From assembly GCF_020382885.2 (NCBI RefSeq), contig NC_058495.1, positions 9,975,627-10,039,626 of the forward strand: a stretch of DNA of 64,000 nucleotides. Direction: 5' to 3'. The notes under the pieces were generated by a model. It was not told the DNA's origin. It searched no databases and saw only the letters and a program-made list of their open reading frames with translations. This DNA comes from Scatophagus argus. Taxonomy: Eukaryota; Chordata; Actinopteri; Scatophagidae. Position numbers and translations under genes: made by a program. Below are positions 49,561 through 62,570 of the stretch, piece by piece (the stretch's first letter is position 1; the number at the start of each line of letters is the position of its first letter).

Positions 49561-52500
49561 TGCACTGCTATCAGAAAGCCAGATTATGATTATATTGCCA
49601 GTTTTTTTGTACTTCGCTGCGTCTATGATTCAGAACAGTCGCAAAATGTAAAGTGAGCAACATGATGCTCCATTTTGGCACTTAGAAATAATCGTAATAA
49701 AATGTAGACAGCTCTAATTTTAGCCACCAGAGGGTGCTTTTCGACCAAGTTTGATAGGTTGCAATGGGGTAATGCTGATTGTGTGTGTGCACTCAGATCA
49801 GAAGCTGTGTGCAGTTGCAGCAGCCAGTATCGGTTGTATTATGCAGCGTGAAAGTCTCATCTGCGAGGAAGTGATGACAGATGGATGTAATTATCTAAAG
49901 ATAACATGAAACCACAGTCTTTTGACTTTGTTCAATGCATCTGTAAATAGCCTACATTTGCTTAATCATGCAATTTCCTTCACTTTTGACTTGATGCATT
50001 TATTTTTCGGAGGTTAATGATAATTGTGAGAGTGAGTAAATACACGCTGACATATGTAGCTACGGTTTATCTAAAGTTTTATGTCTGAAGTTTAATAGCC
50101 GGCTCAACCAATCGTAAAAACGTTTTTGGTTTGTTTGGTTTGTTTTGTGATAATAGAACAGACTCATTTTGGTTTCTTTGAATTTTTTATATTACTTTAC
50201 ACATTTTACAAAATGATCCATGAGAATTGAATCATCTTTGGCAGCAGTGTTCGGGGCTTGAACTGCTGGGGAAAAATGTGAAAGCAAAGCTAACAGTACT
50301 GCATTTAAACCTGACATGAAAAGAGAGGTCACATATTTTTGTTTATTTCAGCTTCAAAATTCTTACTTTGCTTTATACCAAATACCTTCTTAAAAGTAAA
50401 AGACACCAATCTCATCTGTGAAAATGAAAAATGACTGCGAGGTTTGCGTTAAAATACTGCAGCAGCAACACCCAAAAACCTTGTGAGGCCATCATCAGTC
50501 TTCACCCTCACGTTAGTCTACTTATTGGCCTGGTGCTCACATCTATTTGAATGAATTAATACTGAATGTGGATTCATGACAGTTAGCAATATGTCTGCAG
50601 CTCATTATTGGATTGTCAAGAGCAGGACAAATATTATTTTCTCAGTAATTGTGGTGATTTGTCTTTTCAGCATAATGAATATTGATAAGGTCGGTCAATC
50701 CTCAATAACAAGCTCACTCACCCTGTGCATTAATTCAGGGAAAGTGAAGCACCAGTAGGAGTAAAAAGTCTCTCCACTTATCCATTTGTTTGTCCTATAC
50801 TACATCATATACGTATTGAAATAACACTTGTGATCATGACCCTATACATGTGCTTTAGTCCATCTATGTTTTCTGCTAGCCTTCAGGCATTTCTTCCTGC
50901 CTGTGTTTCCTGATCAGAGTGGCTACTTTGGAATAGGGATGGGTCAATACATGATTTTATTGGGGATCACAGTAATGAATACTTATATGTTTCTTGTGAT
51001 GAATTTCCAGCATCAGGATTGGTGTGTTGTGATAACTGTCAATATCCTCACACGAGCCATTTGAAAAAGCTTTACAAGGGCTCACTGACATAGAGCCCTA
51101 TATTGATTTCCTGATTTATTCTGAATTGCCATAAGCACAGCTATAACATTAGATGGCCGCAGACCAAAAGAAACAGTTTAAATGAAGTAGAAGTTATTTT
51201 ATTTTACAAAAGCTCTTTCTTCTCATTCAGTGTAGCCTATTAAGTAGAAAATCAAAGTATGTAGAATTAATATCACTGTGCCTGCATTTATCAACCATGA
51301 TGATGACCATTTAATATGCTGCAGATATCCATCTTGTTTACGTTCAGCTGTATAAGAGTCACGTTAGTTAGCCTACTGCTTATGAAAATGCAACATTTCC
51401 TGGTATTGCTGCCTCAGAATAAAAGGTTTGAAATACCAAAATAAGGATGGACTTGTAAAAAAATTTATAAAAAATGAAATGTTTACTGACCCAGATCCCA
51501 GATCAGCCACTGCTTTTAAGCATCATTGAATCAAGGCAAGCACATCATCGTTTTAAGACACCATCAAGCGGGTAGCTTTTTGTTGTAATGAAGATCTCAG
51601 CCACGCTGGGCTGATGCACTGTGAAAGCCAGCACGTGTATGGAAAAGAGCTTAAGAAAAACCACACTTGCTGTGTGTGTCAGCCATTTGGTGCTGGGCGC
51701 AGTATTGATTTTAGCCACAGTCATGAGACCACACAATAGAGACCAAATGTGTTTGAAAATGAAGCTCTGACATATTCATGCTAATTTATGTTAATATTTA
51801 GAGCACAAATATGATGTGTTTATATATGGTGCTAGTATTTTATGCTCAGGGGTAGAGGGATCAATATGTTTAGTTCATTTTTAATAATTTTTCACCTTTT
51901 CTAGTCTTTGAAACGGAATGCACTGCTCATCCATTTTGCAGGGCTTGTGAAGCATCAGATAACTTGTGGCAAACTAGACGACAGGAACAAAAGCTTGTAA
52001 ATTTATTTCGCTATCCACTGCGAGAATCTTTTCATCACACCTCAGTCTTCCTTCACAGTGTTTGTGTGGGCCAGTGTGAAAATGGCTGAAGCGACTGGAA
52101 TGAAATCGAAGGCTGTCTTTATAACTTTTTGTTCGGAACAACAACAACTAATTAAACTCAATCAATGTTTGGGGTGATTGCACATTGATTTTCTTGTCTG
52201 AACTGATTTGAGTTAATACCTGTCCCAGGTATTAGTCTGAAAGAGGCACATTATTTACAGCTTACAGTGCCTCAGCTTGTGTTTAAGTGACCACCCCAGG
52301 ATCAATTCATTTGGACATCTACAGATTTGATAGATTGACTGGCAACGACCCAGACTGCAGTTTAGCCTGCAATTAAGAGTTGCTGTTGAAGTATAAATAA
52401 GTCTCTTACCTCGCAGCGACTGTAGCAGGCATATTATAGCAAAACTGGCAGAAGCTCACCTGATAGGAGATTCTACGCCATCTTGCATACACACACATCC

Positions 52501-52644
52501 TCTGTACTCAGACACAAACATGCACACACACACACACATACTAACTAGGAGAATCTTTTCAGCTTTTGCATGCCTGTTGCCATGGAGATTGCCATTGCTG
52601 CCCATGCCTCGCGAAGGAACATCAAAAGAAGATGCACCATTAAC

Positions 52645-52646
<2 letters not shown>

Positions 52647-52675
<29 letters not shown>

Positions 52676-52679
52676 ACAC
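52647..52679. repeat. (CA)n microsatellite
   Basis: CA repeat with one TACA interruption near its right end. Confidence 0.85.
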
Positions 52680-55021
52680 AACAGTGTAGATGCACAGCTG
52701 CTCCAGGCCCCCACAAGAAGAGACAAACAGAAGCAGTCACTTTTATCTTACTCCACTGAAGGGTTACAGTGTCACTGAGCAGGAAGTAAGTCCAAAATAT
52801 TAATAATACTGGAGTCAGACGCAAGAGAAAACTGACGTAAAATATAGATAAAATGAGACTAAGTGACAATTTAATTGTTAACGCTAATAATTTCAATCTC
52901 ACTTTAGCTTCACTCGATTTATTTACTTGATTAAATAAGTCTGTAGAATATTTTATTTAAGGTAAGTGATGTATGTGTTTAGTGAAAGAGTTCATGTAAA
53001 CCAATGAAAAAAGAGAAAAATCTGAAAAATCAATCTGTGATATCAGACTGGATTGTTCAATGGTACATTAGTTCATGTGTTGTTTTTATATTGCACACAC
53101 ACACACATACACACACGCATTATTAAGCTATGATGTCTGAATTTTGCACCTCCTCCTCCACCTGGCAGATGTTTGTTTCCACATATAAAATCACCTGAAA
53201 TCTATAGCTTACAGATTGAATTTAGGCAGACTTTAACTGCCAAGTATCTGAATGTCTGGTCAGTAGCAGGTACATCTTTATGTATTTTGCACATACATGC
53301 CCAGTTTCCACTACGATATACAGTAGGTGTGTGTGATGTTTATGGGTCCATATAGTTTTGGTCATGTTGAACATCTAGCAAATCTTTTGGAATAAGCGGT
53401 TGTATTTAGACCTTCAGTGGCCTTGGCTGCTGCAAGCTTTGCTGTAGCCTCACCTCCACCCCAGCATCAACCGGCAGGACAGTTCTGAAGTTACTATCAT
53501 TGCTCCACAGTCCCTGCGGCATAGAGCTTTGTGTGTCTCTGCAGTGAATGACCAGGTGAGAGCCAAGACACCAAATATCGACTGTGGATATTCTACCTTC
53601 ATATAATATTGTGTTTATTATGTTATGTTCTAAATCTTTATGATGCATGGTGCTGTTGCTAATTCTTTTCTTCCTACCTTTCTTTGCTTGTGTTATGTGT
53701 AAGTGTTCATCACTAAGTTGATTTACCATTACTTTAGTGCTTTTATTGTTTTGTTTCCTGAGCCAACTTTTGTTCTGCTTGTTGCCATGGCAGTTTTGAA
53801 TCTTGAATTTTGTGTTGTGTCTATAAATATGCAGGACAACTGGGCCTATCGCAAACTATCAGCATCAGTCTCTTCAACAAGCAAAGGTGTGCTGTGTGTG
53901 TGGATGCGTATGTACGTGTGGTGTGCACAGACCTGGTTAAATGGTGTTTTGGGTGAGTTGTGAGTGGGTGTTTTAATCTCACGGCTCCATCCATCCACAC
54001 AGACCTGTTAAAGTTCATTCAGAGAGCTATCTTCTATAATAGCTCGGCTGATTCTACACTATTCCCTAAAGTAGCTTCAAAGCTACGGATAGCCGCCTAG
54101 ATTAAAATCTATGGATAACATAGATTTTAAAAATCCATATGTATAATATACAATATATACAATATATATAGATATATATAGATATATATAGTTCCTTTTT
54201 TTTTCTTATATATGTTTTTTCTGAGCCAAGGTGTCAGAGCTCATTTCTGATGCAGAAGGTATAATGATGTGACACCTGTAAAGGTCTGCAGTTGTAAAGC
54301 CTTGTTTAAAGACAAGACTAGATTGTATCTTTATAACAGCATAGCACCATAACAACCCTGTTGTTTCCTAGGCTGAGCCCCCTGTGTTTTCAGTAAACCT
54401 GTTGGTGCATCTGAGATTACTCCCTGCAAGGTAAACCTCCATTTATTCATTTTTATACTTCAGCATTAGCTGCCCCATTACATCTAGCCATTAAAAAGTT
54501 ATTTATCAACTGAATAAAATTTGTATGAGGGGAAATTGAATTGAATAATTCCTCAAAATTTAGAAATTTGCAACAGTATGCACTCCCTACTGAGGTTGTA
54601 GCATGTGTTACGCCATGGCCACCTGCTGTCGATGGCAGATGTGTACAGAGCTCACATATTCTGGTATTTTGTGGATTATCGAAGCCACAAGAGGTTTACC
54701 ACTTGCATACTCACCCACACACGCTCGGAAATCTGCAGCAAATCCCTCAAAGCAACACACACACACACATTAAAAATCATGAAACATGTAAATATCCTAC
54801 CCTCCAACAAAAATACAGTTTTATGTGCTAAAATACATTATCTACTGGTGAAGGATTACATTATAGTGTTTTTGTAATCGTTAAATGAATTAGTGTTAAA
54901 TATATTACCTTTACTTTCATTAGGGTTGATATCACTACTAATTATTAGTAATCAAGTAGATAATATTTGGAAATGATTTGTATACAATTGTTGTAAACAT
55001 TTAAAAAATTACTGAGATGGA

Positions 55022-55063
55022 TGTAACTAAGTAACTAAGTATAATTTTGAGGTGGTTGTACTT
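55022..55063 (-). repeat. Dispersed repeat, family B fragment (inverted)
   Basis: On the minus strand: AAGTACAACCACCTCAAAAT then TATACTTAGTTACTTAGTTA, the same AAGTAC..CTCAAAAT core as the plus-strand copies at 39.4, 42.2 and 62.5 kb. Confidence 0.45.
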
Positions 55064-55304
55064 CAGTGTTCTGCTATTCACTCTGTCCACTCCTATATAT
55101 TTTGGAGGCACATATTTTACAGAGTACACATTACATTTGCTTGACTTCAGTTACTTTGCAGATTCAGATTATTCTAATAGGATGTTTCTGCTGACTTGTA
55201 ATCAATCAGATAGTGTTATGGGCGGGGCATGCTGCCTACAGACAGAGAGAGGATGCTGCATCAGAACGAAAACAGTGCATTTTAAAATTTATGCATTTAA
55301 TATA

Positions 55305-55431
55305 CACTATATAGACAAAAGTATCGAGACACCTCTTTATTATTGAATTCAGGTGTGGTATGGAGCTTTTTTTCAGGGGTTGGGCCACTTACTTCCAGTG
55401 AAGGGAAACATCAGTACCTATCCATATAGTG
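55305..55431. mobile_element. Small Tc1/mariner-like MITE with TA target duplication
   Basis: The left end CACTATATAGAC (55305) and right end TCCATATAGTG (to 55431) are inverted repeats with one mismatch, flanked by TA on both sides (55303-55304 and 55432-55433). The interior GTATCGAGACACCTCTTTAT and TTATTGAATTCAGGTGTGG belongs to a repeat known from many teleosts. At 127 bp it carries no transposase. Confidence 0.75.
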
Positions 55432-56082
55432 TATTTATACTGATATTCAGAAAAATGCAGGATATCAGACTGATAATTAGCGAAGGCTGATAATCAGTCC
55501 ATCTCTAATTCTGTCTTCCTGTTAAATGTGTGCATGCATGAATACTGGACATACACTTGACACTCGAAACAGAGATGCAGCAGGGCTTTATGTGTTTGTA
55601 TGTGTGTTTTTGTGAGTCTGTGCTTGTAGCGTATGTGCACGTGTGTGTTGACAGATGAGTCACTGTAGATCTGCTGTTTACATATCCTTACTGTGTTTCC
55701 TCCAGCGCAGCAGTACAGATTATATCATGCCCTCCTCTCTAAGCTATAGCTACACCATACTGAAGATGATGTTTAAAGCAAATCAGGAATGCTATAAATG
55801 CTGGAGTGTGTTTTTCTAAATGGCACTGCAAAGAAAAGGAACTATTGAGCATTTTCCTAAAGCACAAATTGCCACTGTTTAATCCATGACTCCGTCAGCT
55901 GCAGAACTTCATGCACACACGTATTATATAATGTCTGTTTGGAAATGTGTGTTGTGTATGTGTGTCATAAAACATGTAGGCCAGGATGAGCTTAGGATGT
56001 CGCTACAGTTCACACTGCAGCTCTGTGACTCACTCCAGCTCTCTTATGGCTGACTAAACACAGCCCCCCACACCCCACCCCG

Positions 56083-56083
<1 letters not shown>

Positions 56084-56132
<49 letters not shown>
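56084..56132. repeat. (CA)n microsatellite
   Basis: About 24 uninterrupted CA units. Confidence 0.95.
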
Positions 56133-56134
<2 letters not shown>

Positions 56135-57620
56135 CTCATCGTGACTTGCTACAAATGTGCATGTTATGCACAAAACGTCTTTTGGGGACTGAACACAGAT
56201 CAGTTTATTGATTAATTTTACCGTGTTGCTTGAATCTGAAAAACATTTTATGTGCTGGTATTGCTATTTGAACTTGTTTTTTAATGAAAAGAAAATGGGT
56301 TCATCTTTTTATTGTCGTGCCGCACATAAATAAACAAATTTAGATGCACCATAGAGGCAGAATTTGGTGTTGCACTCCTACATCCAATGGTGAATAAAAG
56401 TTGAATGCTGATGGCTGAGTGTGGTGCAGTGTTGTGCATTAATCTATATGGTGCTCACTCTTCTTGTGCAAATTTTTAAAACAAGAAGACACATTATGAG
56501 TCACTTGAAAATAAATTGCTGAGGTTCAAAAGAGATATTGCCACATAAGGGGTGTATAGTCAGTTAAAAAGACAACCTTTCAATGACATGAAGGTCAAGG
56601 AATATATTTCAACTGAGATAATGTCAGTGCAAACAAAATCTCTATTGAAAGCTGTTAGCTTCCAGAAATCTCAATTCCTGATGCTGAATGAACAGTCAAA
56701 TCTGATACATGGGATATACAATATCTACCTTATGTTTAAGGAATAACTGCCCATTGAACATGGAGGTGTATCTTTGTTTTCTTCCACTGTGGTTTTCTAA
56801 TGCCAACTTGTTCGCCTTAGTGCGGTTCAGACCAGTGTGAGATTTTCTTCCCTCGTGAATAATCTTGTTTCTCCTGCTTTGTCCTGTCATCTTCTGGCTG
56901 TTTTTTTCCCCCTCTTTTTCTTGAAGAGAATCTAAGAGCTGCAAACAGTGCAGACACTGCCTGCTGCTGCTGGCATTTAGGAATAATGCTCTACTCATGC
57001 CTTGAAATAGTGAATGAATAATGAAACAAGACATAGGGAGGAGATGTTTGTTTAGGAATGAGACATTAAATAGAGACAGAAACAAATCTATTTTGGTATC
57101 CTTTCATAGTTGCTATTTTGAATGCTGATGCTATAACGCCCTTAAGTGAAATTATCAGCAGGGTTTTATTGCAATAATGATAATTACAGACTCTATTACA
57201 GAGATCAGAGGATCATGAAAAAAATACATCCAAAACCTTATTGAGCACTATAGGGTCTCCTCACGCCTGCCCAGCCTTGGTCTGCACCATTATTACTTCC
57301 ATGTGCTGATTTCTGAAACATTGCCAAAGAGCAACGCGTTCCAGTGGAGGGAATAATTTCATTGATTAAATTGGTGAATATAGTCTATAGGAACAATGAG
57401 AGAGTAATGAATCTCTGCCCGTCTCCTCTCTTCATTTCTCTGTATTTGTACTGTGCTTTGCTTGGGTTTCTTCATAGTGGTTTAGATTACAAATCAAGCC
57501 TGCCTCCCATTGTGCCACGTGCTTTTAATGGCAAAATACTGACACGGGCACATCCTCAGAGTGGGGATTACTTGTTCACTTCCACGAGAATGAATCCACC
57601 GGAAAATGTGTCAGCGCTGT

Positions 57621-58515
57621 CACATACATGAGCCTATAATGGAGGGAAAAGGGATGAAGAGTGGAAGACTGTTTGAGGTGGAGGGTAGAAAAGATGGATG
57701 GAAGGAAGCATGGTGGGAGAAGGAGGTGGGGCTCGTAGAGCAGGGTGGATGGTGTTTCCATCTGTGAACTCCACCTTATGCACGCTCACAGGAAACCCCT
57801 TCCAGTGGTTGCACACGGCACGCAGCCCTCCAAGGCTGCAGCACGACACACACACGTAGCCTGTGATGTAGGACGATGATGACAGGAGAGAGGAGGAGGA
57901 TGAGGAGGAGGGAGGGGGTGAGACGGCGTGCCGCGTGAGAGAGTGAGTGAGTGAGCAAGCGAGAGGAAAAGGCCAGAGGGAGCGTGAGCGAGTGAAAGGG
58001 TAAGATAAGCGGAGAGAGCAGCATCTCATTCGGCTTGCAGCAGCTCAGGAGGCAGGAAGGCAGAGTAGAAGGGGGAAAGCACCAGTACCTCATCGAAGGG
58101 GGCGACACCACACCTCTCTCTCTCTCTATCTCGTTCTCTCAGACATACACTCTCACACGTCACACATGCATTTGTGAGGAGGCGTGAGGCTCAGGAGGAG
58201 GACCATCACATACATGCACGCTGTTTTGCTTAGGCTTGTCTGTGCTTTGGAGAGCTGTCTCTTGAAGACTGGACCAGAGCTGTATCCATCGCTTCATCCA
58301 TCCTGTCCTTCATTTCTGCTTTCCATTCCTCCAACACAGGAGCAGCTCTCCATCAACTATCACCACGATCATTGGGACTGATCTGCTCTCTGTCATTCAC
58401 CTAACCTCTGATCTCTCTGTACCCATCTCTGCCCATCTTTGCTTTTGCTCTATTAACAGCCAAGAAATCAAGAGATTTAGAGAGCGACTGAGAAACCGAC
58501 CTTTTGACCGCAAAC
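57621..58515 (+). promoter_or_regulatory. syn2: syn2 promoter and 5' UTR region
   Basis: Purine-rich sequence with GAGT and GAGG repeats (57880-57970), a CpG-containing segment near 57900-58110 and a pyrimidine tract near 58110-58160, immediately 5' of the synapsin ATG. No TATA box and no clear RE1/NRSF element were found by eye. The start site is not determined. Confidence 0.45.
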
Positions 58516-58955
58516 ATGAACTTCCTCCGACGTCGTCTCTCGGACAGCAGCTTCATGTCCAACCTGCCCAACGGCTACATGACAGACCTCCAGAGGCCTG
58601 ACCCACCTGCTCCTCCTCCCCCGACTGCTTCATCCCCTTCCCAGCAGGGTGCAGCCACGGCACCTGGCCCTGCCCAGTCTCCAACCAAAGCTCCAGCACC
58701 GTCCCAGGCACCAGCCAGCTCCCCCGCAGCTCAGGAGCGGCGTCCGAACCAGCTGGCTCAGCAGCCTCAACAGGCCCAATCCACCTCCTCCTCCGGAGGC
58801 TCTTCTGGCTTCTTCAGCTCCTTCAGCTCCATCACCAACGCAGTCAAGCAGACAGCTGCATCCGCCGCCGGGTTTGTGGAGCAGTCAGCTCCATCTCCTT
58901 CGCTCTCCAAGAAGTTCAAGATCCTGTTGGTCATCGATGAGCCCCAGCATGAGTG
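58516..58955 (+). CDS. syn2: Synapsin II, exon 1 (5' part of gene; continues past the window)
   Basis: Synapsins coat synaptic vesicles and tether them to actin, with release controlled by phosphorylation. ATG at 58516 gives [20 protein letters not shown] then YMTDLQRP, domain A. It holds the RRRLSDS site, with Ser-9 the PKA/CaM kinase target of this family. Residues about 29-98 are a Pro/Ala/Ser/Gln-rich domain [21 protein letters not shown] (about 99-118) is the conserved linker, and [15 protein letters not shown] opens domain C, the ATP-binding core. The donor GTAAGT starts at 58956, leaving 440 coding bp (146 codons plus two bases). Human SYN2 starts with the same [10 protein letters not shown] and [13 protein letters not shown]. 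No exon 2 was found before 64000. Confidence 0.95.
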
Positions 58956-59248
58956 GTAAGTGTTCAGATGCAAATGACTTTAATGATTGGTTGAGTTTTG
59001 TCCAATTGACTGATGGGAAGTTAATGCAGTGGGTGGCTGTGTTAACTGGCACACTGTTTCCGTGTTTTTGGGGTGCTCGACAAATTTGGCATAAAAAATG
59101 TTTGGTTTATAGTCAGACAGAAGGAACATGATTTACTGTGTGGGTGCACTGGCTTAATACTGACTGACACGTATAACTGATTTTAATCTTACACGAACTG
59201 TGAAATTAATTCTTACATCCTTGTGTCTTAGTCTGTGGGTTGTTGTTT

Positions 59249-59250
59249 TA

Positions 59251-59281
<31 letters not shown>
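59249..59281. repeat. (TA)n microsatellite
   Basis: TA dinucleotides with one TATG interruption at the left. Confidence 0.9.
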
Positions 59282-62035
59282 CTTTATATTAAACTGTAGT
59301 CTCCTCTCTCACTGAAGCTGCTCCCAAAATAGAAGCAGCTTTATTAATCTAAACAGACAGCTTTTCTCTGGGGATTTGGATTCACACATCCCAGCTCACA
59401 GCACCTACCTGCGTCTGTTTTTGTGTGTTTATGTGAACCTTTTTGACGCCAGGTGCATGCATGTTTATTCTAATATGAGTGTGTGTGTGTGTGTTAGAGA
59501 GTTATGAGTAAGTGCTTCCATCCCTTGAGAGCACAAGTTGGCTAACAGCATATTATCCTTTTCCTATCAACTCATACATCACACACTGTCATACAAGAGC
59601 ATGTAGCTCTGAATAAAACATCACCTTCTACAAGTGTGGAAGAAATGTAAGCCCTAGCCTCTGTAATAGTGTTGCTATCAGAACTTGCTGCTTTTTGTTC
59701 CTGAAAATCACATTTTCTGACTATAAAGGTTTTCTGTGTGGTTGGATGGTAGATTTTACAGCTATTCATTGCTACATTATTGCTATGTTGTTTTATCTTG
59801 TCAACCTTATATTGGATGGACGTGTGATACAATGGCAACTGCATGAGACACTTTTGACCTTTTGAGTTTAATGGACGTTCAGGAGTGTCATCAAATGGCG
59901 ATTATTGTTTGGCATTCCACATAAAACTGTGTTTACCGTGATAAACAAAAGAAAATGTGTGCTATGGTCAAAAGCAAAGCAGAGCAAGTGAGTAAGTGGA
60001 ATTTGAGTTGAGGGTGTTGCTCTTTCCAAGCTCATGAATGAGGCTGGCTTTTAAGCCAACAAGGATAGAAGTCCTAAAGGGGCAGTCTTTAGAGTTCATA
60101 AAACAACATCTGCAGCAGTGCTGATTTTGGCAGCTATTTTCGATTTAGTCGTAGTCTTCATTTTAAAATGCTTACAAGTTTTAAGTGTTATATTTAATTT
60201 TTTTAAATTTTATTTTATTTACTTTTTTTACCCCTTCAGTTTTAGTTTGGCTTTAGTCAACGATAACAGAAAACAAATGACTTTCTAGTCAACTTGTAGG
60301 CAACATGTTTTCTCTCTTTAAATTAATTCTGTTAGGCTAATACACTGTAACACTGGAGTGCAGCCAGTGTTTTCTTTTTGAATATGCAGTTTTTGCAGGT
60401 TTTACCCACAAAAATTGCAAACAAAATAATGGAAACAGTCGATTAATATTCCTACTTGGCCTTAGAGCTAAGAGATCAGACACAAATATTTGCTAAATAA
60501 AAAGCTATATATAAATTTGTTTATTTAAAAGATTTAAACAGGCTTGAGTGCCCAGAGAGTATATGAATATGCCTGTTTGGTATGTTGTAGGTGTCTGATT
60601 CTGATTTATGCATCTGCAAAATGTAAAATGTAAATGCAATGTGACTTTTAAATATTTTGTTCCAGTTTCAGTTCTCTTTAAATTGGTATTGTGCAGTATT
60701 GCAATACCATAATACTGTCTATTCATAATACTATCTATATTACTGGAATCTGTTTTGAAATAAACTGGTTCCAGGTAAAATTCATTAAGCAATATCTGAG
60801 TTACACACACATATACCAAATTATTTTCACTGTCTAGTGCAGGGGATATGGTTTCCAACACAATCAGCACAGCACTGTCTTTAAAACCATGTATTATGCA
60901 TGTGTGGACACATGCTTGAGTGCTGAGGTTCCCGTATACTGTGTTGTGTGTTGACTGAATGTGAATGATAGATCTACATTATGCTAATCCTGTATCTCTT
61001 GCTGTGAGTCTTTTGGTGATTTATGGTTGAATGGCTGCCACCATCATGATGTGAATATGAGACACTTCAGCCTGCATTCAGAAAAGAGGGGCTTGAATGC
61101 ATGGCTTTACAATCCTGATTCAGCAAAATATGTAATGACCACACATTAAAATTGCATCTTTATCCTCATACATTATGCTTTTTTTCCCAGACAATGATCA
61201 TTTAAATTGTAAACTGTCAAATCTGAATAAAAATAAATGAAGGTGTTTGGTTTTACTGCCTCTTTGTACCTGCTGAATACATGAGCAAGTGCAAACTACT
61301 GTACAATGTCAGGGGAAAAACTGATAGAAATCCTGCATAATAACTTATGGCCTTATTGCTGTCCTTTAAAATCACTGTTATTGATGTTGTTGAAAACTGT
61401 TATGGCCCTTTGGAATTTATTTATATGATCTGTATCCTCTAGCAATGTTTGATTTGCATGATACTGGTTTTACAAAGAGTTAATATGATTAATCTATATT
61501 TATAAGACATGGATAACACACATAGAGAAAAATATTAATAAAGCAGGTAGCCAAATAAAAGCCGGGTTTCTGGTAATGGCCACAGGCGTGGTTGACATGA
61601 TCAAATAAAGGCCTGCCCCAAATACAGGCAGCAGGAAAATGTGGATGGTGGATGTCCATGCCAAATAAGCTTGTTTTACATTTCCCTCACTTTAATATAA
61701 ACATGGCAGTTCATCTTTAGTGTTAATGCTGCAGTCAGATAACAGGGAAAATTGAACCAATTTAGGAATCAAAGAAGCTTCATACTAAAATATGAGCAAA
61801 TTTACTTTTCAAACAGAGGGAATTAGAAAAAAGGCCTGTCTCTGATGCAAACCTGCTTCCAATAAGGCCTGGCTGATGGTAAATAAGGGTCCTAGCTACT
61901 GTTTGAGGAAATATGGTATGTAAGTCTGCACTGGCTACCAATTCATGTTATAATACAATTGCGTGCTAAGTGGAAACCGTAAAATATAACATATCGATAT
62001 ATAGTGGCACAGGAAGTATTCGGTTCGTATAGGAC

Positions 62036-62305
62036 TAGAGTGCAGCTAATGAGTATTTCTGTTTGGGATTAATCTGCTAATTATTTTCTCAGTTAATTGA
62101 TTGGTTGGTTTGTAAAAATTCAGAAAATGGTCAGAAATGCCATTACAGTTACAAAGTGACACCTTTGCAATCCTTGTTTTTGTTCAACTAATATAATTAA
62201 GAAATTTAAATAACTTGAAGAAAAAGTAGTAAGTACTTGCATTCAAGAACCTGAGCCATGAAATGTTTTTCTGTTAATCGACTAACAGTTGCATAGATAC
62301 TTGTC
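62036..62305. mobile_element. Degraded fold-back MITE (teleost ATTAATC family)
   Basis: Left arm GTGCAGCTAATGAGTATTTC with TTAATCTGCTAATTATTTTC; interior TAAAAATTCAGAAAATGG; right arm TTAATCGACTAACAGTTGCA, which is partly the inverse of the left end. This is the arrangement of an abundant teleost non-autonomous element. Boundaries are approximate. Confidence 0.55.
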
Positions 62306-62403
62306 TATCCATATTGGCTCTATTTGTAACAAAACATCTCAGTTTAGAACTTGTGATGGTCTTTCTATGTAAAAATCTTATTTTGTAAAGTAACTAAAGT
62401 TGT

Positions 62404-62446
62404 GGGTGGCACAGATAAGCGGTATGGAAAATGAATGAATGAATGA
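62404..62446 (+). repeat. Short interspersed repeat tail with (TGAA)n
   Basis: GGCACAGATAAGCGGTATGG followed by AAAATGAATGAATGAATGAA. Tails of this form are frequent in fish genomes; no tRNA-like head is visible. Confidence 0.45.
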
Positions 62447-62454
62447 ACTAAAAT

Positions 62455-62570
62455 TGTCAGATAAATGTGATGGAGTAAAAAGTACAATATTTCCTTTGTA
62501 GTAGACTAGAAATGGAAAAGTGGCATTAAAGACTCAAGTAAAACACAAGTATCTCAAATTGCTAAAAGTT
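62455..62570 (+). repeat. Dispersed repeat, family B copy
   Basis: GGAGTAAAAAGTACAATATT, AAGTGGCATTAAAGACTCAA and ACACAAGTATCTCAAATTGC resemble the copies at 39410 and 42160, with more divergence. Confidence 0.45.

Larger units (their letters stand above)
49561..57620. other. Intergenic sequence between divergent tamm41 and syn2
   Basis: About 8 kb without any recognisable exon on either strand. It contains CA repeats (52520-52540, 52647-52679, 56084-56132), an AT-rich tract at 54130-54195, an inverted family B fragment at 55022-55063 and a small Tc1/mariner-like MITE at 55305-55431. Confidence 0.75.

Noticed and set aside
57621..58515. Search for an RE1/NRSF silencer at syn2, as known for synapsin I
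   Set aside because: No sequence close to the RE1 consensus could be seen.
58649..59131. 160-codon plus-strand open frame overlapping syn2
   Set aside because: Wrong frame of the proline-rich synapsin exon, running into the intron.
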